A stretch of 7,766 nucleotides of DNA from Rhodocyclaceae bacterium (GCA_025361105.1 JANYAW010000021.1:1-7766); one strand, 5' to 3'; counted from the first letter of the stretch, positions 1-6,251 are shown. Notes: generated by a model from the letters alone, not told the origin. Numbers and translations are program-made.

Positions 1-1
1 T

Positions 2-1075
2 TTCACTGCACCGGGCCATTCGTCCGTGTTTTCATTCAAGGCACTCAATCCCGGTCTATTCGTGTACCACTGTGCGACAGCACCGGTAGCCATGCACATC
101 GCCAATGGGATGTACGGTTTGATTTTGGTCGAGCCAAAAGAAGGTATGCCCAAGGTCGACAAAGAGTTCTATGTCATGCAAGGTGATTTTTATACCAAAG
201 GTAAAACCAGCGAGCCCGGACTTCAGCCTTTTGATATGGAAAAGGCGATTGATGAGCGTCCTTCATACATTGTGTTCAATGGCTCAGTTGGATCGACTAC
301 AGGTGACAGCTCACTGAAAGCAAAAGTCGGCGAAACGGTGCGCATATATTTCGGCGTTGGCGGCCCCAACATCGCGTCTAATTTTCACGTGATTGGCGAA
401 ATATTCGACAGGGTCTATCCCGAAGGTGGAACCAAGATCATTAACGAAAACGTTCAAACTACGATTGTTCCACCAGGCGGCGCGACCATTGTTGAATTCA
501 AACTGGATGTGCCGGCGACCTACGTCTTGGTTGATCATGCCTTGACCCGAGCCTTCAATAAGGGAGCGCTTGGTCTGTTAAAGGTTGACGGCCCGGAAGA
601 TAAGGTGGTCTATTCCGGCAAGCAAAATGATGCTGTTTATCAGCCTGAGGGTTCTGGAATTCAGCAAACCCTGGAGAGTGCTCCCGCACCAGTTCTCGCC
701 AAAACAACGCAGGATCGAATCAAATTTGGCGAGAGAACTTTCACCAACAATTGTTTGGCCTGTCACCAGGCAACCGGCTCGGGCATCAAGGGAGTATTCC
801 CGCCGCTGGCAAATTCAGACTATCTGAATGCGGACAAAAATCGTGCGATTCAAACCGTGGTTCATGGACGTGAAGGCGCTATTGTTGTCAATGGTGACAA
901 ATACAATTCGGTTATGCCGGGGCAAGTGCTCAACGATGAGGACATTGCGAACGTGTTGACCTATGTCTACAGTGTCTGGGGAAATTCGAAAAAAGTCGTG
1001 ACGCCGGCTGAGGTGAAAGCAATTCGTGCCACCAAACCAGTGGCTGGCAAGAACGCAACAGAGGCAGCACACTGA
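2..1075 (+). CDS. nirK: Copper nitrite reductase NirK (AniA-like) with C-terminal cytochrome c domain, 5'-truncated
   Basis: Reduces nitrite to NO in the periplasm. The reading frame is open to the window edge, so the N-terminal cupredoxin domain, including the first type 1 and type 2 copper histidines, lies outside. An internal GTG at 26 is not the true start. Counting from the first codon in view, His23 (type 2 copper) and Cys24, His32 and Met37 (type 1 copper) sit in the VYHCATAPVAMHIANGM block. His129 in NFHVIGEIFD matches the catalytic active-site His, and His179 in LVDHALTRAFNKG matches the last type 2 ligand. The sequence is closest to AniA-type enzymes of Neisseria and relatives. After a linker (about 200-235) comes a class I cytochrome c domain with CLACH (Cys251, Cys254, His255) and probable axial Met305 in NSVMPG. 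This domain probably delivers electrons to the type 1 copper. The gene ends 50 bp before the NirV-like gene. The family call is near certain; what is missing upstream is unknown. Confidence 0.96.
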   Translation, partial: FTAPGHSSVFSFKALNPGLFVYHCATAPVAMHIANGMYGLILVEPKEGMPKVDKEFYVMQGDFYTKGKTSEPGLQPFDMEKAIDERPSYIVFNGSVGSTTGDSSLKAKVGETVRIYFGVGGPNIASNFHVIGEIFDRVYPEGGTKIINENVQTTIVPPGGATIVEFKLDVPATYVLVDHALTRAFNKGALGLLKVDGPEDKVVYSGKQNDAVYQPEGSGIQQTLESAPAPVLAKTTQDRIKFGERTFTNNCLACHQATGSGIKGVFPPLANSDYLNADKNRAIQTVVHGREGAIVVNGDKYNSVMPGQVLNDEDIANVLTYVYSVWGNSKKVVTPAEVKAIRATKPVAGKNATEAAH

Positions 1076-1112
1076 GCGCTGAGCGCGCGAACCACGCGAG
1101 AAAAAAACGGAT

Positions 1113-1118
1113 GGAGAG
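1113..1118 (+). promoter_or_regulatory. Shine-Dalgarno site fixing a GTG start
   Basis: GGAGAG lies 7 nt before the GTG at 1126. It supports that GTG as the true start of the NirV-like gene, since the frame then begins directly with a signal peptide (MKKILALLLILF). The ATG at 1111 overlaps this site but is in a frame that stops after three codons. Confidence 0.7.
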
Positions 1119-1125
1119 CTAGCAA

Positions 1126-1854
1126 GTGAAAAAAATCCTGGCTCTTCTTCTGATCCTTTTTCACAGCGCCGCGACGGCAAGTCAGGTAGAGATCAAAGGC
1201 GGGGTGTTCACCCCGCTTTATGGTTCAGCAAAAAAAACTGTCAAAGTCAGCACTTTTTCGATGGACGTAACCCCGGTAACGAATGCGGATTTTCTGGCGT
1301 TTGTGAATTCACATTCCGAATGGCGCAAGTCGGCAGTAAGTCCAATTTTTGCAGAGGCAGATTATCTTCGTCGCTGGATCTCTCCATCAGAACTCGGGCC
1401 GGACGCCCTCCCCGATGGACCAGTGGTCAATGTTTCCTGGTTTGCGGCAAAAGCTTATTGTGAATCGAAAGGCATGCGTTTGCCCACCGTTAACGAATGG
1501 GAATATGTCGCCTCACGGCCAATTCCGGGAGTTGATGTGCGCAAAGCTATTCTTGACTGGTATTCAGAGCCAACGCCTGCCGTCTTGCCGTCGGTTAATT
1601 CAGGATTTAAAAGTTCAAACGGTATCGTCAGTCTGCATGGTTTGATCTGGGAATGGACTCTGGATTTCAATTCAGCGATGGTTACTGGCGAATCCAGAGC
1701 TGACGGCTCATTAGATAAATCATTTTTTTGTGGCGCCGGATCAGCCAATGCCGCGGACAAATCTGACTACGCAGCCTTTCTCCGGTTTGGCTTTCGTAGC
1801 AGTTTGAAAGCCAAGTACACAGTGAACAATTTAGGATTTCGTTGCGTTAAATAG
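1126..1854 (+). CDS. nirV: NirV-like secreted protein of the formylglycine-generating-enzyme (FGE/SUMF1) fold
   Basis: A 242-residue protein with an N-terminal signal peptide (about 1-19, lysines then a Leu-rich stretch ending in ATAS), so probably periplasmic. The rest is an FGE-sulfatase domain: the opening VEIKGGVF (21-28), VTPVTNADFLAFV (48-60), VVNVSWFAAKAYCESKGMRLP (about 100-120) with NEWEYVA, the GLIWEWTLD block (172-180), and the closing NLGFRC (235-240). True FGEs use two cysteines five residues apart. Here Cys202 in FFCGAGSA is present, but the position five residues on is Ala, so sulfatase-activating chemistry is unlikely. Genes of this fold next to nirK are known as nirV; their role is not settled and help in NirK maturation is usually suggested. 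It follows nirK by 50 bp and precedes the SCO gene by 12 bp, so co-transcription is likely. The fold is confident; the function is inferred from context. Confidence 0.85.
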   Translation: MKKILALLLILFHSAATASQVEIKGGVFTPLYGSAKKTVKVSTFSMDVTPVTNADFLAFVNSHSEWRKSAVSPIFAEADYLRRWISPSELGPDALPDGPVVNVSWFAAKAYCESKGMRLPTVNEWEYVASRPIPGVDVRKAILDWYSEPTPAVLPSVNSGFKSSNGIVSLHGLIWEWTLDFNSAMVTGESRADGSLDKSFFCGAGSANAADKSDYAAFLRFGFRSSLKAKYTVNNLGFRCVK

Positions 1855-1866
1855 GCGAGGGTAAAA

Positions 1867-2430
1867 ATGTTCAAGTTGTTTATTTTTTTGCTACTACAAG
1901 CATCGATTTGCTTTGCCCAAACCGGGCCAAGCGAGTTACCTAATGATTCGATTTACCAGGTCAAATCCAAATGGGATGATCAATTTGGCAAGAAGATCGA
2001 GCTTGCTTCTTTGGTTGGAAAGCCGGTCGTGATTTCAATGATCTATCTTTCCTGCAAATTTTCCTGCCCCACGACAGTGATGCATATGAAAGATTTGCAG
2101 AAAATGCTACCTGAGCATCTGAAGAATGAGATGCAATTTGTTCTAGTTAGCTTCGATGGCAAGCATGACACTCCGGCGGTGATGAGGAAATATGCCGAAA
2201 AGCATGCGCTGGCGTTTCCCAAGTGGCGGTTTCTAACTTCAAAAAATCAACAGGATGTACGTGAATTGTCCTCACTGATTGATTTCAAATATAAACAAAT
2301 AGGCAAAGGGGACTTTGAGCATTCTTTCGGCATTGTGGCGCTGGATGAGCGCGGTAGAGTCCTAGGCAGCACCATCGGTGCAGCTATGACGGAAAAAGAT
2401 CTCATCCCTTTGTTCGATACTAAAAAGTAG
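1867..2430 (+). CDS. SCO1/SenC family copper chaperone, secreted
   Basis: A 187-residue thioredoxin-fold protein. Residues 1-17 form a signal peptide (hydrophobic run ending CFA before Gln18). The SCO copper site is complete: Cys63 and Cys67 in the CKFSC motif (CxxxC), preceded by VVISMIYLS, and distal His152 in EHSFGI. SCO proteins bind Cu and deliver it to copper centres, classically CuA of cytochrome oxidase, or act as thiol reductases there. This copy lies 12 bp after nirV with SD GAGGG (1857-1861) 5 nt before the ATG, so it appears co-transcribed with nirK. The likely client is therefore NirK, which is an inference. It is shorter than and clearly different from the second SCO protein at 6252 and lacks that protein's C-terminal membrane anchor. 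Its DNA is AT-rich (24 G+C of 60 in 2281-2340). Confidence 0.92.
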   Translation: MFKLFIFLLLQASICFAQTGPSELPNDSIYQVKSKWDDQFGKKIELASLVGKPVVISMIYLSCKFSCPTTVMHMKDLQKMLPEHLKNEMQFVLVSFDGKHDTPAVMRKYAEKHALAFPKWRFLTSKNQQDVRELSSLIDFKYKQIGKGDFEHSFGIVALDERGRVLGSTIGAAMTEKDLIPLFDTKK

Positions 2431-2481
2431 AGCGAACTTTGGCGTTTTCACGGCAACCCGATCCGATAGTAGCTCGCATTG

Positions 2482-3651
2482 ATGCTTATCCTTAACGAAA
2501 AACCCGAAACAGCTAGGTTTGCACTATTTGCGCTGGGTTTTCGACCTTTCTATTTGCTCGCCGCCTTGTTTGCGGCACTGGCGATACCGTTATGGGAGTT
2601 GGTGCTTTTTGGCATCGTCACGTTGCCAGTACTTGGCGTACTCTGGCATGCGCATGAAATGATTTTCGGTTTTGCGACGGCTGTCATAGTCGGTTTTCTA
2701 TTCACCGCCGGACGCAATTGGACTGGCTTGCCGACGCCCACCGGCCGCGCACTAGCCGCGCTCGCCGCACTGTGGCTGGGCGGGCGAATCGGCATGGTAC
2801 TGAGTGCCGGCGCGATTGCGGCAGTGATCGACGTTTTGTTTTTGCCTGCGGCAGCAACAGCATTGGCGATGGTGTTTATCAAAGCCGAAAATCGTCGCAA
2901 CTATTTCATCATCGGTTTGCTAGTCTTGCTCGCACTGGCCAACGCGGCATCGCATCTGGCGCGCTTTGATCTGATCGCAATCGACCCTTTGCAACCATTG
3001 TGGTTTGCACTTGGACTCATCACGGTGCTGGAAACTGTGATGGGTGGTCGCGTCATTCCAATGTTCACTGCCAGCGCTTTGCGCGGGGTAAAACAATGGC
3101 AACACCAGCGCCTTAATCAAGCAGCAATTTTTTGCACAGGCATGGCGCTGTTGCTCTGGGTGCTAGGTATCAACAGCTTCGGTGCACCGCTGGCATTCGT
3201 CGCCGCCACCCTTCAGTTCGCACGTTGCATAGGCTGGAATCCCTGGGCCGCAAGGCGCACACCACTGCTATGGATATTGCATCTTGCGCACCTATGGATA
3301 CCAATTGCACTGACGCTTTTGGCCTTGGTGCAATGGAATCTGCTGCCCCGTTCGGCGACAGTACACGCCTTGGCCGTCGGCGCGACCGGCGGCCTAATCA
3401 TCGGCATGGTTACCCGCACGGCATTGGGCCACACCGGACGCATGCTGGTGGCAGGCAAGGTGGAGACTGGCGCTTATTGCTTGGTACAACTAGCCGCCGT
3501 GGCACGCGTGCTGAGCTTGGTGGCCTTCCCCGGATTGGTGATATATGGCATCCATCTCGCCGCCACATTGTGGACACTCGCCTTCGCGCTGTACTTCGTT
3601 CGCTACCTGCCGTGGCTGATACGCGCTCGGCCTGATGGTAGAGCGGGCTAG
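2482..3651 (+). CDS. nnrS: NnrS family membrane protein (NO tolerance)
   Basis: A 389-residue, highly hydrophobic protein with roughly a dozen membrane helices and no signal peptide. NnrS proteins are described as heme- and copper-containing membrane proteins that relieve nitrosative stress and are regulated with denitrification genes; the reaction they carry out is not established. Family landmarks are all visible: ALGFRPFYLLAALFA (about 17-31), LWHAHEMIFGFATAVIVGFLFTA (54-76) with its His residues, GGRVIPMFTASALRG (188-202), and HALAVGATGGLIIGMVTR followed by GHTGR (295-320). The length is normal for the family. The ATG at 2482 is chosen; a TTG directly before it could add one residue. No good Shine-Dalgarno sequence is seen. 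It starts 51 bp after the SCO gene, so it may be the last gene of the nirK unit, but its G+C is visibly higher. It ends before the 130-bp gap with the predicted promoter. Confidence 0.95.
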   Translation: MLILNEKPETARFALFALGFRPFYLLAALFAALAIPLWELVLFGIVTLPVLGVLWHAHEMIFGFATAVIVGFLFTAGRNWTGLPTPTGRALAALAALWLGGRIGMVLSAGAIAAVIDVLFLPAAATALAMVFIKAENRRNYFIIGLLVLLALANAASHLARFDLIAIDPLQPLWFALGLITVLETVMGGRVIPMFTASALRGVKQWQHQRLNQAAIFCTGMALLLWVLGINSFGAPLAFVAATLQFARCIGWNPWAARRTPLLWILHLAHLWIPIALTLLALVQWNLLPRSATVHALAVGATGGLIIGMVTRTALGHTGRMLVAGKVETGAYCLVQLAAVARVLSLVAFPGLVIYGIHLAATLWTLAFALYFVRYLPWLIRARPDGRAG

Positions 3652-3659
3652 GCAAAAGC

Positions 3660-3700
3660 ACGCTGGAAAGTTGACCAGCGTCAATGTCTTCAACTTTCCA
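3660..3700 (+). repeat. Two overlapping, mutually exclusive inverted repeats
   Basis: Arms TGGAAAGTTGA (3664-3674) and TCAACTTTCCA (3690-3700) are perfect 11-bp reverse complements around a 15-nt loop. A second pair, ACGCTGG (3660-3666) and CCAGCGT (3675-3681), gives a 7-bp stem with an 8-nt loop. Both use bases 3664-3666 and the second loop lies inside the first stem's left arm, so only one can form at once. No T-tract follows, so this is not a canonical intrinsic terminator. In RNA from nnrS readthrough it could act as a 3' end or processing structure. In DNA the symmetry overlaps the predicted regulator site at 3671-3684. Confidence 0.7.
3671..3684 (+). promoter_or_regulatory. FNR/DNR/NNR-type binding site
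   Basis: TTGACCAGCGTCAA is a perfect 5+5 palindrome with a 4-nt spacer. It matches the TTGAy-N4-rTCAA form recognised by the CRP/FNR-family regulators (FNR/ANR for low oxygen, DNR/NNR for NO). The site lies about 100 bp before the first gene of the subunit I/II operon. Its centre (3677.5) is 41.5 bp before a predicted start at 3719, the usual distance for class II activation. Which family member binds cannot be told from the site alone. Confidence 0.65.
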
Positions 3701-3706
3701 AACTCC

Positions 3707-3712
3707 TAGCAT
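3707..3712 (+). promoter_or_regulatory. Predicted -10 box of the heme-copper operon
   Basis: TAGCAT matches TATAAT at four of six positions, including the key first T, second A and last T. If the start is near 3719, this box covers -12 to -7 and the FNR-type palindrome centres at -41.5, replacing a -35 element. The match is modest alone; the geometry is what supports it. Confidence 0.45.
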
Positions 3713-3721
3713 GGATGCACA

Positions 3722-3747
3722 AGAAGATTGGCTATGCGCGATCTTCT
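3722..3747 (+). other. Predicted 5'-UTR hairpin
   Basis: AGAAGAT (3722-3728) and ATCTTCT (3741-3747) are perfect reverse complements. The stem extends inward by a T-G wobble (3729/3740) and a G-C pair (3730/3739), giving 9 pairs around an 8-nt loop. With a start near 3719 the stem would lie at the extreme 5' end of the mRNA, a place where hairpins often stabilise transcripts. It leaves the ribosome site at 3768 free. Confidence 0.4.
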
Positions 3748-3767
3748 GCTCACGTCACATGTCACCA

Positions 3768-3773
3768 GAGGGG
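3768..3773 (+). promoter_or_regulatory. Strong Shine-Dalgarno site for the 53-residue protein
   Basis: GAGGGG lies 8 nt before the ATG at 3782. It selects this start over in-frame upstream candidates (TTG 3728, ATG 3734), which would add a non-hydrophobic leader of up to 18 residues and have no comparable site. Confidence 0.75.
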
Positions 3774-3781
3774 AACTTCCC

Positions 3782-3943
3782 ATGAATGAAAACGATCCGA
3801 ACGATTTGAATGCCCCCGTTCCTTTCATGCAGGAACTTTTGGACAACCCATTCCTGCTGCTGTTTTTGGGCGTGATGATTCCCATGGTGGTTTATAGCCT
3901 GTGGGGCGTGATCGACATTCTGACGATTCCAGTCGCCAAATAA
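3782..3943 (+). CDS. Small single-helix membrane protein, putative accessory subunit of the heme-copper enzyme
   Basis: A 53-residue protein with an acidic, polar N-terminus (MNENDPNDLNAPVPF), then one hydrophobic helix (about 24-49, from PFLLLFLGVMIPMVV through SLWGVIDIL) and a short VAK tail. I do not recognise a named family. It is the first gene of the operon, has a strong ribosome site, and ends 31 bp before the CuA subunit gene. Small one-helix proteins encoded beside oxidase subunits often pack against subunit I or II, as subunit IIa does in ba3-type oxidases, so a structural subunit is the best guess. The topology suggests an N-terminus in the cytoplasm or periplasm with no cleavable signal; the sequence does not settle which. 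The reality of the gene is well supported by the start signal, composition and position; its function is inferred. Confidence 0.75.
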   Translation: MNENDPNDLNAPVPFMQELLDNPFLLLFLGVMIPMVVYSLWGVIDILTIPVAK

Positions 3944-3974
3944 AACACCACCAGCATAACGAGAGGATTACAAA

Positions 3975-4514
3975 ATGAGCGCAATACTCCCGCCCGCAGA
4001 ACGGCTTTGGTGGAAGCATCCTTTGGATCGCGTGGAAGGCACATGGATAGTGATCGCCTTCGTCTGGTGCATGATCATGTTCGCCATGATGGTCGGCTGG
4101 CACATCTACGGCAAACAAAATCTCTCGACCGAAACTTATAAAACCACGCCAGAGTTGTTCGGCAAAAAAGCACAGGACGTGGTCGACAAATACACGGTGC
4201 GCAAAGAGACCGACCGCGAGATTCCAGTGGTGCATCCGCCTCCAGGCAGTGATGTTTATTTGGTCGCGCGATTGTGGGATTGGTGGCCGATTATCGAGCT
4301 GGAAAAAGACCAGACTTACAAGCTCCATCTCACCTCGATGGACTACAACCACGGCTTCTCGTTGCAACCGGTGAACATCAACATTCAAGTCGTGCCGGGC
4401 TATGAGCATGTGATCAAGATGACCCCGAATCAGGCGGGTACTTTTTCCATCGTCTGCAATGAATTTTGCGGCATCGGCCACGCCAATATGGCTGGCCGTA
4501 TTTACGTTAAGTGA
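3975..4514 (+). CDS. norS: CuA-containing subunit II of a heme-copper NO reductase-like enzyme (sNOR type)
   Basis: A 179-residue subunit II with one N-terminal membrane anchor (about 24-45, TWIVIAFVWCMIMFAMMVGW) and a periplasmic cupredoxin domain. All CuA ligands are present: His126 (DYNHGF), Cys161, Cys165 and His169 in CNEFCGIGHANM, and Met172, with Glu163 between the cysteines. It should take electrons from a soluble carrier such as cytochrome c and pass them to subunit I. The single anchor and short length resemble B-type oxidase subunits II rather than two-helix A-type ones. SD GAGAGG (3961-3966) lies 8 nt before the ATG. The next gene's ribosome site overlaps this gene's stop, so the two are tightly coupled. 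The symbol follows the order of the published norSY-senC-orf1 cluster of ammonia oxidisers; which letter belongs to which subunit is from memory and should be verified. The CuA family call itself is firm. Confidence 0.9.
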   Translation: MSAILPPAERLWWKHPLDRVEGTWIVIAFVWCMIMFAMMVGWHIYGKQNLSTETYKTTPELFGKKAQDVVDKYTVRKETDREIPVVHPPPGSDVYLVARLWDWWPIIELEKDQTYKLHLTSMDYNHGFSLQPVNINIQVVPGYEHVIKMTPNQAGTFSIVCNEFCGIGHANMAGRIYVK

Positions 4515-4525
4515 GGAGCTAAATT

Positions 4526-6223
4526 ATGTCTACAACTTACCGTACCTGTCCGCGTTCAGGACTGCAATTTGAACTTCAAGCCGAGCGCCTGATGCTAGCC
4601 AACGCTGTTGCCGCCGTCGTCTTCCTGTTGGTCGGCGGCATCCTCGCGGTGGGCGTGGTGCTCACCCGTTGGCCCGCTGTGCATTGGCTATCTGCCGATG
4701 CGTTCTACATGGTGTTGACCGCGCATGGCATCGACATGTTGATCTTCTGGATTATTTTCTTTGAGATGGCGGTGCTGTATTTCTGTTCATCCACCTTGCT
4801 GCGCTGTCGCATCGCCACACCGCGCATGGCCTGGCTGGGCTTTGCGCTGATGCTGATCGGCGCGGTGACCAACAACATCGCCGTGTTTCGTGGCAGTTCC
4901 AGCGTAATGATGACGTCCTACGTGCCGATGATGGCCGAGCCGGCGTTTTATCTTGGCTTGATTCTGTTTGCTGTCGGCGCGCTGATCGGTTGCTTTGTTT
5001 TCCTCGGCACTTTGGTTGTCGCCAAGCGCGAAAAAACCTATCAAGGCTCGATTCCGCTGGTGACTTTTGGTGCGGTGACGGCCACTATCATCGCGGTATT
5101 TACCATCACCTCCGGTGCGATTATTTTGATCCCGACTTTTCTGATGTCGGTCGGCATCGTCAAGGAAGTTGACCCGCTGGTTTATCGCACAATCTGGTGG
5201 GCTTTCGGGCACTCGTCACAACAAATCAACGTTGCTGCGCACATCTCGATTTGGTACGCCATCGCCGCGATTTGCTTCGGTGCCAAACCAATGTCGGAAC
5301 GAGTCAGTCGTGGTGCCTTCCTGCTCTACATTCTGTTCCTGCAGCTCGCCAGCGCGCATCATCTGCTGGCCGATCCGGGCATGAGCACCGAATGGAAAGT
5401 GGTCAACACCAGCTACTTCATGTACTTCGCTGTGCTGGCATCAATGATTCACGGGCTGACGATTCCTGGCGCAATCGAAGTCGCGCAACGCGAGAAGGGT
5501 TACACCAAAGGTCTGTTCGAGTGGCTGCGCAAAGCACCGTGGGGCAATCCGGTGTTCTCCGGCATGTTCATCTCGCTGATTGGCTTCGGTTTCCTCGGCG
5601 GCATTTCCGGCGTGATGATGGGCACCGAACAACTGAACATGCTGATTCACAACACCATCTACGTCCCCGGTCATTTCCATGCCACGGTTGTTGTCGGCAC
5701 CACGCTGTCGTTCATGGCACTGACTTACTTCCTGATTCCGGTGTTGTTCAAACGTGAAATGATTAACCCCGGCCTCGCCAAACTTCAGCCCTATATGTTT
5801 GGCCTGTCGATGTATTTTTTCTGTCTGGTGATGATGGGCGCAGGCACACTCGGCGTAGCGCGGCGACATTGGGATATGACCATGGGCGGCTCGCCGCTGG
5901 CTTATGAATTCCCCGGCGCGGCTTACCTGATGATGGGCTTGGTCGGCATCGCCGGTATCGCGGCGATTCTTGGCGGCGCGATTTACATCTACATCACCGT
6001 CGGCTCATTACTCTGGGGCAAGAAGCTGGAGCCAGGTGTGCAGACCACGCAGACCATTCCCTTGCCAAAAACTCCGATGCCAAATGTCGTAATCCAAAGC
6101 CACGGCTCCTCAGGTTTTGCCGCACCGGGAACCTTCGCGCTGGCAATGGTATTCCTCGTTTCCTTCGTCCTCTACTACTTCATCAACTGGAAATATTTGT
6201 CGCAGGTGTGGGGGCTGAGTTAG
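4526..6223 (+). CDS. norY: Heme-copper oxidase superfamily subunit I with non-oxidase active site, probable sNOR-type NO reductase
   Basis: A 565-residue membrane protein with about 13 helices, one more than the usual 12, the extra one at the C-terminus (about 534-554). Metal ligands are intact: His67 in LTAHGIDM (low-spin heme), His229 in WWAFGH (CuB), His278 and His279 in ASAHHLL (CuB), and His383 and His385 in PGHFHATV (high-spin and low-spin heme). O2 reductases have Tyr four residues after the helix VI His (HPEVY) and cNOR has Glu there; this protein has Gln233 (HSSQQ). The A-type PRMNN loop and the helix VIII Lys of the K-channel are not seen. These features, with a CuA partner and a following senC, match the sNOR group known from nitrifiers. 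Expected reaction: 2 NO to N2O and water in the inner membrane. SD AGGAG (4514-4518) lies 7 nt before the ATG. Superfamily certain, NO reductase role likely, O2 activity not excluded. Confidence 0.88.
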   Translation: MSTTYRTCPRSGLQFELQAERLMLANAVAAVVFLLVGGILAVGVVLTRWPAVHWLSADAFYMVLTAHGIDMLIFWIIFFEMAVLYFCSSTLLRCRIATPRMAWLGFALMLIGAVTNNIAVFRGSSSVMMTSYVPMMAEPAFYLGLILFAVGALIGCFVFLGTLVVAKREKTYQGSIPLVTFGAVTATIIAVFTITSGAIILIPTFLMSVGIVKEVDPLVYRTIWWAFGHSSQQINVAAHISIWYAIAAICFGAKPMSERVSRGAFLLYILFLQLASAHHLLADPGMSTEWKVVNTSYFMYFAVLASMIHGLTIPGAIEVAQREKGYTKGLFEWLRKAPWGNPVFSGMFISLIGFGFLGGISGVMMGTEQLNMLIHNTIYVPGHFHATVVVGTTLSFMALTYFLIPVLFKREMINPGLAKLQPYMFGLSMYFFCLVMMGAGTLGVARRHWDMTMGGSPLAYEFPGAAYLMMGLVGIAGIAAILGGAIYIYITVGSLLWGKKLEPGVQTTQTIPLPKTPMPNVVIQSHGSSGFAAPGTFALAMVFLVSFVLYYFINWKYLSQVWGLS

Positions 6224-6251
6224 CGCCTAAGTAAAGATTGGCTAGATTTCG

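Noticed and set aside
1071..1102. GC-rich repeated GAGCGC/CGCG stretch after nirK as a terminator
   Set aside because: Only very short complementary arms can form and no T-tract follows; the A-run on the + strand belongs to the leader of the next gene.
1126..1854. Functional sulfatase-modifying enzyme
   Set aside because: The second catalytic Cys is missing and no sulfatase gene is nearby.
2479..2492. FNR-like sequence TTGATGCTTATCCT, eight of ten consensus positions
   Set aside because: It covers the start codon of nnrS, leaves no room for a promoter and leader, and no later in-frame start is plausible.
3652..3720. Intrinsic terminator after nnrS
   Set aside because: The 11-bp inverted repeat is AT-balanced and is not followed by a T-tract on either strand.
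3825..4481. Open frame on the - strand (218 codons)
   Set aside because: It is antisense to the small membrane protein and the CuA subunit, both well supported, and shows no family motif or start signal.
4526..6223. Ordinary aa3- or cbb3-type cytochrome oxidase subunit I
   Set aside because: The helix VI Tyr motif, the PRMNN loop and the K-channel Lys are absent, and the gene context is NO metabolism. cbb3 would need FixO/FixP-type cytochrome c subunits, not CuA.
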